Below are positions 19,028 to 28,370 of a DNA stretch of 34,800 nucleotides, in pieces. This stretch comes from DASXHZ01 sp036488085 (GTDB taxonomy: Bacteria > Acidobacteriota > Thermoanaerobaculia > Gp7-AA8). Position numbers and translations under genes: made by a program. The stretch is taken from assembly GCA_036488085.1 (NCBI GenBank), contig DASXHZ010000112.1:1-34800 (forward strand). The letters run 5' to 3'. Position 1 is the stretch's first letter, and each line of letters opens with the position of its first letter. Below the pieces are notes generated by a model. That model made no database searches. It worked only from the letters and a program-made list of their open reading frames with translations, and was not told where the DNA came from.

Positions 19028-19861
19028 TCACTGCGGACCGACAATCGATATCGACGTGGTTGGCACGTCGGCATTTGAAAGAGCCGACACAAATGAAAAC
19101 CCCGGCTGATCGGAAACTACAGCTACGTACACGCCGTTCGGCCGACCCAATGACCCGGCGCCGCCCGGGTCCGGACACGACTTCATTGCTGTTTGAAAAC
19201 CAAACGCTTGAATGACCGAGTTCCCCGGGACCGTAACTGTTCTTGAATCGATGACGGAGTCGTCACAGAACTGCCTGACCTGAATCACCACCGACGCCGC
19301 GACGGAGCCTGAATTGTAAACACCCACATTCAGTCGGCTCGGAATAGCGCCGAGATCGGTCGAAAGATGCACCTGAGCGTCGCCGGCGGCTGCCAGCGTC
19401 CGGACAACAGGAAGCCTGGTCTTACCAAAGTGCTCGGGATCTGCACAGCAAAGAACCGAGGTCGAAGTTCCGATGTAAAGCGAACTCTCAATGCTGACCG
19501 TTGGTGGCGCGTCGACGTGAAGCACGGTCAGCGAACCCGATGGGTCATCGTACAACCAGTCCGGACGGATGCGGCTGAGCGCGGCCGAGCGCCCCGCCGG
19601 CAACTCGAACTCCATGTCGCTCCCGTTCGTCACTCGACCATTTGAAACGTCAAGCAACCGTACGACAGCAGCCGATGAGCCTCGGTTGAAAAACGTGACG
19701 TCCGACGACCACAATAGGAACGTCGTGGTCGTGAGAACCGAGCCGCCATGAGCCCGGCCCTCGAGGACGTAATAATCGTCGGCATGCAGCCTCGGCGCAG
19801 AAAGCGCGAGGACGGCTATGCCCACAATGGCGAGCGGTAGAAATCTAAAGTTAGTATTCAT
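19028..19861 (-). CDS. Secreted protein of unknown function
   Basis: A 277-residue protein with a clear signal peptide (FLPLAIVGIAVLALSAPRLHA). I do not recognise the family. The mature part is Ser/Thr/Val rich with alternating hydrophobic residues, as in beta-sandwich proteins; segments such as TTFLLWSSDVTFFNRGSSAA and LNVGVYNSGSVAASVVIQVR look like strands of repeated immunoglobulin-like folds. Four cysteines (a CC pair and two single ones) are present. I chose the ATG at 19861 since it places the signal peptide at the start; earlier start codons at 19894 and 19882 are possible. Base composition is less GC-rich than its neighbours, which hints at transfer. Confidence 0.65.
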   Translation of the reverse strand: MNTNFRFLPLAIVGIAVLALSAPRLHADDYYVLEGRAHGGSVLTTTTFLLWSSDVTFFNRGSSAAVVRLLDVSNGRVTNGSDMEFELPAGRSAALSRIRPDWLYDDPSGSLTVLHVDAPPTVSIESSLYIGTSTSVLCCADPEHFGKTRLPVVRTLAAAGDAQVHLSTDLGAIPSRLNVGVYNSGSVAASVVIQVRQFCDDSVIDSRTVTVPGNSVIQAFGFQTAMKSCPDPGGAGSLGRPNGVYVAVVSDQPGFSFVSALSNADVPTTSISIVGPQ

Positions 19862-20172
19862 AATGTGATAGGTAGATGTCATAGTATGTAACAAGGATCA
19901 ATGAGCCAGCGGTGAAGCGCCGCCGTCGCCGGTCGATCGTCCCCAGGCCCTGTCGAAGTCCACGTTACGAACGCCGCGCGCTTTCGCCCGTCGATAGTAC
20001 CGGCAAGACCCGCTCCAAGCTCAGAGTAGGTACGTGCGGTATTTCTTAGTGGAGCGACAAACCCATGGAATGTATTGCAGATCACGCATAGTCGGTGGCG
20101 ATCCGAGCGTGCGGAATACCCGTGGTTATCGTTGGGCTGACCCGCCGCGGATAACCTATCCGGAGATCTCAA
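19862..20172. other. Gap without a supported gene
   Basis: About 310 bp of lower GC content. A minus-strand frame stays open across it and contains a protein-like stretch (FVAPLRNTARTYSELGAGL, then GTIDGRKRAAFVTWTSTG), but it has no good start and no recognisable family. It could be the remnant of a gene. It adjoins the OmpA relic. Confidence 0.4.
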
Positions 20173-20250
20173 CGCACCGACTCCGTCGCGACGCACGAGC
20201 ACAAGATGGCGCTCTCGCAGCGCCGGGCGCTCGACGGCACCGCAGGGCTG
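20173..20250 (+). pseudogene. Relic of an OmpA-family lipoprotein gene
   Basis: Positions 20173-20228 match 18733-18788 of the intact OmpA lipoprotein gene almost base for base, including ACGCACGAG, ATGGCGCTCTC and CAGCGCCGGGC. The match then jumps to the gene's 3' end (GCTCGACGGCACCG, parent 18932 onward) followed by a stop-like region, so about 145 bp of the parent are deleted. No start remains, so it is a non-functional fragment, probably left by a tandem duplication and later decay. Confidence 0.75.
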
Positions 20251-20254
20251 ACAG

Positions 20255-21262
20255 CTAGTCGGAGTGCCGCAGCGCTGAGTCGACCACGCGGCGGATGTTG
20301 GCGTCAAACGTCGGGCGGCTCCAGAGGACGCCGCCCGCCCACAAACCCGGATTCGCGTTGAGCTCCAACACGAATATCCGCCCTTCGGAGTCGACGCGGA
20401 CGTCCATCGTGGCGTAACCGGTCACGCCGAGGATCCGCATCGAGTCGCGAATCAGCCGCTCGAGCTCGCGCGTCATCCGACGCGTCATCGCCACGCGCTC
20501 TCGAGTGACGCGTTGCGCCTGGCGTACGCGCGGATTCGCGCGAATCGCCTCGGTCTTGAATCCCCAGCCGTCGGAGAAACCCCACTCCGCGATGCCGGAG
20601 AGGCGCGGCGTTCCGGTCCCGTCCTCGACCGCTCCCACCCGGATCTCGCGGCCGACGATGAATTCGTCGCAGACCGCCGGCTGCTCGAACCGCCTCCAGA
20701 TCCGTGCTGCGAGCCGTCCGACCCCCGAACGCGTCTTCACGACGCTGTCGGCGTAAACGCCGGCCGACGCCGCGGACGCCGACGGCTTCACGATGTACGG
20801 CGGATCGAAGTCCATCCGCGGCTTCGAGCCCGGATCGAGCGCCACGAACCGCGGCACCGGAACGCCTCCGGCACGGAGCAGCGTGCGGGAGCGCACCTTG
20901 TCGTTCGCGAGCGCGATCGCGCCGGCGCCGGCTCCCGTGAAGGGGATCCCGAGGAGTGCGAGCGATCCGGCGAACGGCGCCTCGAGCGCGGTCGCGGAGA
21001 AGGCCAGGTTGAAGACGACGTCCGGCCGCACCGACCGCAGCTCCTCGAGCGTGCGCGTGCTGTCGGCGTGCGCCCGGACGAGATGGACGGAGCGATAGAG
21101 CCGGCACAGCGCCTCGAGAACCGAGGCGTCGTAGCTGGCGAACGCGGTCGAGATCCGCGAGCCGGAGATGGCACCTCCGACGCGGGCATCGACGACGCAG
21201 GCGATGGAGAGCGCGGTCGGACGCAGAGATGGAATTGTCTCTATTTCGCGCTGAGCCCGCAA
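20255..21262 (-). CDS. ATP-grasp protein related to D-alanine-D-alanine ligase
   Basis: About 335 residues with the D-Ala-D-Ala ligase-like ATP-grasp fold. Visible are DVVFNLAFSATALEAPFAGS and LLGIPFTGAGAGAIALANDK (substrate-entry region), PYIVKPSASAASAGVYADS (ATP-binding lysine), CDEFIVGREIRVG, and the C-terminal metal-binding motif FVLELNANPGL. The usual glycine-rich serine loop of true Ddl enzymes is altered, so it may act on another carboxylate-amine pair. The start is unclear: a frame is open back to 21331, but that would overlap the leader of the divergent pyrophosphatase gene. I suggest a TTG at 21262; a start near 21226 is also possible. Confidence 0.7.
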   Translation of the reverse strand: MRAQREIETIPSLRPTALSIACVVDARVGGAISGSRISTAFASYDASVLEALCRLYRSVHLVRAHADSTRTLEELRSVRPDVVFNLAFSATALEAPFAGSLALLGIPFTGAGAGAIALANDKVRSRTLLRAGGVPVPRFVALDPGSKPRMDFDPPYIVKPSASAASAGVYADSVVKTRSGVGRLAARIWRRFEQPAVCDEFIVGREIRVGAVEDGTGTPRLSGIAEWGFSDGWGFKTEAIRANPRVRQAQRVTRERVAMTRRMTRELERLIRDSMRILGVTGYATMDVRVDSEGRIFVLELNANPGLWAGGVLWSRPTFDANIRRVVDSALRHSD

Positions 21263-21273
21263 TCCGGTAGAAT
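21244..21273 (+). promoter_or_regulatory. Possible promoter of the pyrophosphatase gene
   Basis: TAGAAT (21268-21273) resembles a -10 box, with a weak -35 candidate TTTCGC (21244-21249) 18 nt upstream. It lies about 75 nt before the hppA start. The -35 match is poor. Confidence 0.3.
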
Positions 21274-21348
21274 CCGCCGCCCGCCTGTCTCGCAATCCCA
21301 ACCTAGCGGGACCGGGTGTACACCGTAACAACTCAATACGGAGGAACT

Positions 21349-23775
<2,427 letters not shown>

Positions 23776-23795
23776 GTTTCACAGCAGTTTGGTTC

Positions 23796-23826
23796 GTCGG
23801 GCCGCGACTCACCCTCGCGGCCCGAC
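23796..23826 (+). terminator. Hairpin after hppA
   Basis: Perfect 12-bp arms GTCGGGCCGCGA and TCGCGGCCCGAC with a 7-nt loop, 20 nt after the hppA stop. No T-run follows, so termination efficiency is uncertain, but the position and stem strength fit. Confidence 0.65.
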
Positions 23827-23852
23827 GTGTATTCGGCCCGCGCCATGCCCAG

Positions 23853-24288
23853 AACCGCTGGCCCGCACCTCGGAACCGCTGGCCCGCACCTCGGAACCGC
23901 TGGCCCGTGCCTCGGAACCGCCGGCCCGCGCCTCGGAACCGCCGACCCGCGCCTCGGAACCGCTGGCCCGTGCCTCGGAACCGCCGCCCCGCGCCTCGGA
24001 ACCGCCGGCCCGTGCCTCGGAACCGCCGCCCCGCGCCTCGGAACCGCCGCCCCGCGCCTCGGAACCGCTGGCCCGCACCTCGGAACCGCCGCCCCGCGCC
24101 TCGGAACCGCCGACCCGCGCCTCGGAACCGCTGGCCCGCACCTCGGAACCGCCGACCCGCGCCTCGGAACCGTTGACCCGCGCCTCGGAACCGCCGGCCC
24201 GCGCCTCGGAACCGTTGGCCCGCGCCTCGGAACCGCCGGCCCGCACCTCGGAACCGTTGGCCCGCGCCTCGGAACCGCCGGCCCGATC
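23853..24288. repeat. 21-bp tandem repeat array (about 20 units)
   Basis: Twenty complete 21-bp units plus a 16-bp partial unit run from 23853 to 24288. The constant part is CCTCGGAACCG; the other ten bases vary among a few C/G-rich versions (such as CTGGCCCGCA, CCGGCCCGCG and CCGACCCGCG). Since 21 is divisible by three the array is open in several frames on both strands (for example a plus frame reading SEPLART/SEPPARA and a minus frame reading RFRGAGR). The variation is not confined to synonymous positions in any frame, which argues against coding. No spacers, so not a CRISPR array. Confidence 0.92.
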
Positions 24289-24296
24289 CCTGCCGC

Positions 24297-24330
24297 TGGA
24301 GATCACGCAGACAGTAATGTCTGCGCTCCA
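24297..24330. repeat. Small hairpin next to the tandem array
   Basis: CGCAGACA (24306-24313) and TGTCTGCG (24318-24325) form an 8-bp stem with GTAA loop, and outer TGGAG and CTCCA extend it past a 4-nt bulge. Either a terminator for something reading through the array or a dispersed palindrome. Confidence 0.6.
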
Positions 24331-24348
24331 CGTTTACCGCGAGCGCCA

Positions 24349-24476
24349 CGCCCCTCATCCGCCGCTTCGCGGCATCCTCTCCCGGAGGGAGAAGGTTGAG
24401 ATCGGATGAGGTCTAACTAACTAACATCTCCCTCTCCCTCCGGGAGAGGGTGGCGCGAAGCGCCGGGTGAGGGGCG
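24349..24476. repeat. Long inverted-repeat element, copy 1
   Basis: Left arm (24349-24397) begins CGCCCCTCATCCGCCGCTTC and contains the sub-palindromes CCGCTTCGCGG and CTCTCCCGGAGGGAGAA. The right arm (24427-24476) is its inverted counterpart ending GGGTGAGGGGCG. The middle is about 30 bp of unrelated, AT-richer DNA. It holds no transposase gene and looks like a MITE- or REP-type element. A second copy is at 29803-29919. Confidence 0.85.
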
Positions 24477-24522
24477 AGCAAGTTGCCCAAACCGCGTTAG
24501 CGCAATTGCTCAAAGAACGCGG

Positions 24523-24582
24523 ACTGGTCGAGCCTCGCGAGCGCTTGAGCTTCACGGCTCGACGTCACCAGTCTCGTATTAT
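24523..24582 (+). promoter_or_regulatory. Candidate promoter and operator of the toxin-antitoxin pair
   Basis: ACTGGTCGAGCC (24523-24534) is mirrored by GGCTCG (24556-24561) and ACCAGT (24567-24572), just before TATTAT (24577-24582), a good -10 box 7 nt from the antitoxin ATG. Autoregulation by the antitoxin is usual for vapBC operons, so the inverted repeat is a plausible operator. No strong -35 box at 17 nt is visible. Confidence 0.4.
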
Positions 24583-24589
24583 TTTGGTT

Positions 24590-24868
24590 ATGAACGAACG
24601 TGCCGTCACTCACGCACAGGAATCGACGGTCGCGCGCACCATCCGCATCCCGGCCGCACTTCGCGAGCGAATCACAACAGATGCAGAGCGATGCGGCCGG
24701 AGTTTCGAGGGACAGGTGATCGCGTTGCTACGCCGGCACTACGGCGAGGACGTCGATATCGCCCCGGCGCCGGCGGGGATCCTTGCTTTGGCGGTTGCCA
24801 GTCTCGCCGATATCCCCGCTTCGCAACGTGACCTGCTGACTCGCAAGCTCGAGGATCGGCAACGCTGA
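24590..24868 (+). CDS. Ribbon-helix-helix antitoxin (VapB-like)
   Basis: A 92-residue protein. Its first part (about 14-50) has the pattern of a ribbon-helix-helix DNA-binding domain: a short strand (ARTIRIPAAL) and two helices (RERITTDAERCG and SFEGQVIALLRRHY). The C-terminal part (from about 60, ILALAVASLADIPASQRD) would bind and block the toxin. It lies 2 nt before a PIN-domain gene, as antitoxin genes of this type do. The ATG at 24590 is chosen since the repeat element lies just upstream of an earlier open frame. Confidence 0.75.
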   Translation: MNERAVTHAQESTVARTIRIPAALRERITTDAERCGRSFEGQVIALLRRHYGEDVDIAPAPAGILALAVASLADIPASQRDLLTRKLEDRQR

Positions 24869-24870
24869 AA

Positions 24871-25323
24871 TTGGAGCCTGTCGTACTCGATACCGACACG
24901 TTGTCGGAGCTGAGCCGAGGCCATTCTCACGTCAGCGAGAAAGCGTTGGAGTACCTGTCGGAGTTCGGGCGGCTGACGATCACCGCGGTGACCGTGTTCG
25001 AACGGCTGCGCGGGCATCATGAGGCAATCCGAGCCGGGAAACCATTTGAACGGCAGATGCAGGCGTTCGAGGCGCTTGTGGCCAACTGCATCGTGCTTCC
25101 TTTTGATCAGGAAGCGGCCAGGATCGCCGCGGATATCTGGTCTGCGCTTGCGCGGCGCCATCGTCAGCATCTCGGAGACATACTCATCGCCTCCATCGCC
25201 ACATCACGCCAACTTCCCCTCGTGACTCGAAACAAGCGGGACTTCGACCGATTGTCGAAAGCATCCGGTATCGATCTTCGATTCAGTGACTGGTCCGGGT
25301 CTCGCCCGCGTAGCCGCCGATGA
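24871..25323 (+). CDS. vapC: PIN-domain toxin (VapC-like)
   Basis: A 150-residue PIN-domain ribonuclease. The four acidic positions of the active site are D7 (VVLDTDTLSEL), E44 (TVFERLRG), D103 (LGDILIASIA) and D124 or N121 in VTRNKRDFDRL. VapC-type toxins cut tRNA or rRNA when the antitoxin is lost. The start is a TTG at 24871, 2 nt after the antitoxin stop, which suggests coupled translation. The C-terminus is basic (SRPRSRR). The next genes are on the other strand, ending 14 bp away. Confidence 0.85.
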   Translation: MEPVVLDTDTLSELSRGHSHVSEKALEYLSEFGRLTITAVTVFERLRGHHEAIRAGKPFERQMQAFEALVANCIVLPFDQEAARIAADIWSALARRHRQHLGDILIASIATSRQLPLVTRNKRDFDRLSKASGIDLRFSDWSGSRPRSRR

Positions 25324-25336
25324 TCGGGCTGCCCGT

Positions 25337-26425
25337 TCAAGGGTGAGTCGCGCGCGACTGCTCGAAGAACGCGACGAGCTTCGGGGAGAAGGCGGACTGG
25401 TCGAGGTGCGCGGAGCGATTGAGCTTCAGGGCGGCGCGGAAATCGGCGGTCGCGGCGGCGAGTAGTGACGCCGGCATTCGGGAGAGCATGGCGCGCGTGT
25501 AGCGGTTGCAGCCGCGGAGGAGATATGCATCCGCGGTCGGTTGGCGAACGAGCATGGCGCTGAGCAACTGCTCGCTGGCGGCGAAGTCGCCGCGCGCGAA
25601 GGCGCGGTACGCCGGCTCGATCGGATTGACTCGCGGAGCGGTGACGGTCACCGGCTTCGCTTTGGTCAGGATCTCTTTAGCGTGTTGCTCCTGCTCGCGA
25701 ATCCGCGCTTCGACAGATGCTTCGCTTTCGACCGCAGGAGGGGCAGGAGGCGGCGCAGCCGGCTCCAGCTTCGGAACGATGATCGGCTTCGACGGCTGAA
25801 TCGCGATCTGCGGCTGCGGGACGGGAACCGCCTTCGCGGCCTTCGCCGCCTTCGCTCGCTTCGCCTCATCCGTCGCGGACGCAAACAGATCGCGCGCCTG
25901 ATTCGCACCGTCGATCGCGCGCTGATACACCTGCGCGTCGTTTCCCGCGCGGTTGAAGTCCGCGAGTGCCTGCTCCAGCTTTCGCTTGCCGTTCCGGTAC
26001 GCGTCGAGGCGGTCACCGCCGGCGCCGACCGCCTCCATTTGCGAGGACATCGCGCGGTTCATCGCCGCGTCGGCGTTCTTGCGCGGCTCGGCGACCGCTT
26101 TGTGCGCCGCGTCGGCCTTCGCGCGCTGCGCCTCCGCCATGAACTCGCGCATCCGCGCGTAGTACTCGGAACCTTGCACCACGCCCTGATCCTCGGAAGC
26201 CTTCCAGTCGCGGAGCGCGCCGTCGTAGTCGTGCGTCTCGAATCGCGCGATGCCGAGCCAGAAGTGCGGGAGATAGTTCGCCGCCTCGTTCGGTGCGGAG
26301 GCCAGGGCTCGCTGGAGTTGATCGATGGCGGTCGCGTAGTCCTTCGCCTGCACAGCCTTCACGCCACGCTGATACGCGTTCATCGCGGCGACCGCGATCG
26401 CGGCGATCACGAGCAGGCGCCTCAT
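25337..26425 (-). CDS. Exported or membrane-anchored TPR-like protein
   Basis: A 362-residue protein with a hydrophobic N-terminus (LLVIAAIAVAAM). An N-terminal TPR-type repeat (AYQRGVKAVQAKDYATAIDQ) and a C-terminal one (AYRAFARGDFAASEQLLSAM) flank an Ala/Lys-rich coiled-coil-like middle (about 120-205) and a Pro-rich linker with PAAPPPAPPAV. It is likely a scaffold in the periplasm. The start overlaps the kinase stop by 4 nt, so the two genes are probably coupled and may act together. Confidence 0.7.
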   Translation of the reverse strand: MRRLLVIAAIAVAAMNAYQRGVKAVQAKDYATAIDQLQRALASAPNEAANYLPHFWLGIARFETHDYDGALRDWKASEDQGVVQGSEYYARMREFMAEAQRAKADAAHKAVAEPRKNADAAMNRAMSSQMEAVGAGGDRLDAYRNGKRKLEQALADFNRAGNDAQVYQRAIDGANQARDLFASATDEAKRAKAAKAAKAVPVPQPQIAIQPSKPIIVPKLEPAAPPPAPPAVESEASVEARIREQEQHAKEILTKAKPVTVTAPRVNPIEPAYRAFARGDFAASEQLLSAMLVRQPTADAYLLRGCNRYTRAMLSRMPASLLAAATADFRAALKLNRSAHLDQSAFSPKLVAFFEQSRATHP

Positions 26426-27942
26426 TGCGACGCTCCGAAGTCGGGAACCGGCGCGTTGGCCGGATCGCTGAACTGCACGTCGAGCGTGGCATCACGGTCC
26501 GGCGTCACCTCAATCGACTTCGTGATCGCGGTCGGGAACTGCGGATTACGCAGCGTGATCTCGTAGCGTCCCGGCGCGAGGTCGAGCGGCGTCGGCGTGA
26601 CGAGGTTCGGCCCGATCTCGACCGACTGCCCCGTCTCGATGTTCTTCACCGCCGTGATCTCGCCCCATGGAAAGGCGTTGACCGCAACGCGGCCGCGGCT
26701 GATCGGAACGACCACCGTCGCGGTGATCGGTTTCGGCTGCGGAACGACCGGCGCATCGCGATGCCGATTGAAGACCGCGAGCGCTCCGGCACCGATGACA
26801 ACGAGGATGACGACGATCGCACCGACTGGAGATCGTCTCGGCTCCGGCGGAGGAGGCTCCGGCAGCGTGATCATCCGCTTCGTGAGCACTGTCTCCGGCT
26901 CGAGCAGAGGCACCGAAACCCGCGTCGCCTCGTCGGTCACCTCGGTTGCGATCGGAATCCGCGCCGCGCCGCCAGTCTCCGGCAACGTCGGAAGGATCCG
27001 CTCCAGCTCATCAGCGAACTCGCGCGCCGTACGGAAACGATGCTCGCGGTTCTTTTCCAGCGCGCGGAAGATCAGCGCCTCGAGCTTCGGCGCGTCGGGA
27101 ACGGTCGGATTGACCTGCCGCATCGGCTTGGGCCGCTCCGAGGCGTGCATCATCAGATAAGAGTGCGGCGTGTCGGCCTGGAACGGCGGAACGCCGGCGA
27201 GCATCTCGTACAGCACGATGCCGAACGAATAGATGTCAGCGCGGCCGTCGATCCGCTCGCCCGGTTCGAGCATGCCGAGGTGCTCGGGCGAGCAGTACTT
27301 CCACTTGCCGACGAACATGCCGGTCTTGGTCTGCTCCTCGGTTGCGTCGCTGCCCTTCGCGATGCCGAGGTCGATGATCTTCACGCGCTCGTCGCCGTCG
27401 ACGTCGCCGGCGTCGCGCGTGATCATCAGATTCTCGGGACTGACGTCGCGATGGACGATGCCGGCGCGGTGGACCGCATCGAGCCCGCGCAGAGCTTGGA
27501 CCGCAAGCGTCGCGGCGTAGCGCGGGGAGAGAGGGCCACGCGACTCGATGAGCTCATGAAGGTTCGTCCCTTCGATGAACTCCCAGACCATGTAGCGCGA
27601 GCCGTCGTCGAGCGTCGAGAAGTCGAACAGCGCCGCCACGTTCGGGTGCTGGATCTTCGTGGCGAGCCGCGCCTCGCGGAGAAAGCGATCGTGCGCGCCG
27701 GCGTCATTCGCGATCGCGGAGCGCATCAGCTTGATCACCCGCACCGCGTTCAGGTGGATGTGGAGGACCTTGTAGACCTCCCCCATCCCGCCGACGCCGA
27801 GCTGCGCGAGGATCTGGTACTTGCCGTCGATCGGCTGTTCGAGGTAGCGGCGGAGGAAGTCCGTCACCGCCTCGCCGCAGAAGGGACACGCTTTGAAGGC
27901 GGGATCGATCTCCGATCTGCAATGGATGCAGAAAAAGGGCAT
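26422..27942 (-). CDS. Transmembrane Ser/Thr protein kinase with zinc ribbon and PEGA domain
   Basis: A 506-residue kinase. A zinc-ribbon start (C5, C8, C19, C22) precedes a Hanks-type kinase domain (about 42-310): GVGGMGEVYKV, K71 (VIKLM), E90, the catalytic HRDVSPENLM (D166, N171), DLG (D191; DFG in most kinases) and SPE. One membrane helix (about 372-391) then leads to an extracytoplasmic PEGA-type domain (about 415-495, GRVAVNAFPWGEI and LAPGRYEITLRNP). It is likely an envelope-signal receptor. Upstream is a TATAAT on the minus strand (27969-27964). It overlaps the TPR-like gene downstream. Confidence 0.92.
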   Translation of the reverse strand: MPFFCIHCRSEIDPAFKACPFCGEAVTDFLRRYLEQPIDGKYQILAQLGVGGMGEVYKVLHIHLNAVRVIKLMRSAIANDAGAHDRFLREARLATKIQHPNVAALFDFSTLDDGSRYMVWEFIEGTNLHELIESRGPLSPRYAATLAVQALRGLDAVHRAGIVHRDVSPENLMITRDAGDVDGDERVKIIDLGIAKGSDATEEQTKTGMFVGKWKYCSPEHLGMLEPGERIDGRADIYSFGIVLYEMLAGVPPFQADTPHSYLMMHASERPKPMRQVNPTVPDAPKLEALIFRALEKNREHRFRTAREFADELERILPTLPETGGAARIPIATEVTDEATRVSVPLLEPETVLTKRMITLPEPPPPEPRRSPVGAIVVILVVIGAGALAVFNRHRDAPVVPQPKPITATVVVPISRGRVAVNAFPWGEITAVKNIETGQSVEIGPNLVTPTPLDLAPGRYEITLRNPQFPTAITKSIEVTPDRDATLDVQFSDPANAPVPDFGASQ

Positions 27943-27963
27943 GAGGGTTGGGTGCTTGTTTGA

Positions 27964-27971
27964 ATTATAAC
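27964..27971. promoter_or_regulatory. Shared -10-like box between kinase and YjbQ genes
   Basis: The bases ATTATAAC contain TATAAT on the minus strand (22 nt before the kinase ATG) and TATAAC on the plus strand (6 nt before the YjbQ ATG). The two divergent genes are separated by only 35 bp, so the box may serve both. No clear -35 boxes are seen. Confidence 0.35.
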
Positions 27972-27977
27972 CGTCAC

Positions 27978-28370
27978 ATGCAGGAGAAGACCTTCAGCGT
28001 CCGGACAACCGAGCGCGAGCAGATCGTCATCATCACGGACGAGGTGCAACGCGCGCTCGCTGAGATCGCGACCGGCGACGGCATCTGCACCATCATCGTC
28101 CCGCACACCACCTGCGCGATCTCGGTGAACGAGAACGCCGATCCCGACGTCCCGCGCGACCTCACCGCCGCGCTCCGCGCCATGATCCCGAACGTCCGCT
28201 TCCACCATGGCGAATGGAACTCCGACGCGCATCTCCTCTCCACGCTCATCGGTACGTCGCTCTCCTGGCCCTATCGGGCCGGAAAGCTGGTCCTCGGCAC
28301 GTGGCAAGGGATCTACTTCATCGAACTGGACGGACCGCGGACCCGGAAGGTGACGGTGTACGCACCGTGA
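27978..28370 (+). CDS. YjbQ/UPF0047 family protein
   Basis: A 130-residue protein of the YjbQ family (secondary thiamine-phosphate synthase activity reported for some members). Typical features are HTTCAISVNENADPDV, FHHGEWNSDAHLLSTLIGTS and KLVLGTWQGIYFIELDGPR. Members form trimers with a metal-binding histidine pocket; the true physiological role is unclear. The ATG at 27978 is chosen; an earlier in-frame start at 27948 would overlap the promoter region. Its TGA overlaps the GTG start of the next gene by 4 nt (GTGA), so the two are coupled. Confidence 0.88.
   Translation: MQEKTFSVRTTEREQIVIITDEVQRALAEIATGDGICTIIVPHTTCAISVNENADPDVPRDLTAALRAMIPNVRFHHGEWNSDAHLLSTLIGTSLSWPYRAGKLVLGTWQGIYFIELDGPRTRKVTVYAP

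Noticed and set aside
19879..20307. Minus-strand protein of 142 residues
   Set aside because: No start signal, no recognisable family, and it overlaps the plus-strand OmpA relic and the end of the ATP-grasp gene.
23789..24409. Repetitive protein encoded by the 21-bp array (SEPLART-type repeats)
   Set aside because: At least five frames are open because 21 is divisible by three; none shows synonymous bias, a good start or a ribosome-binding site.
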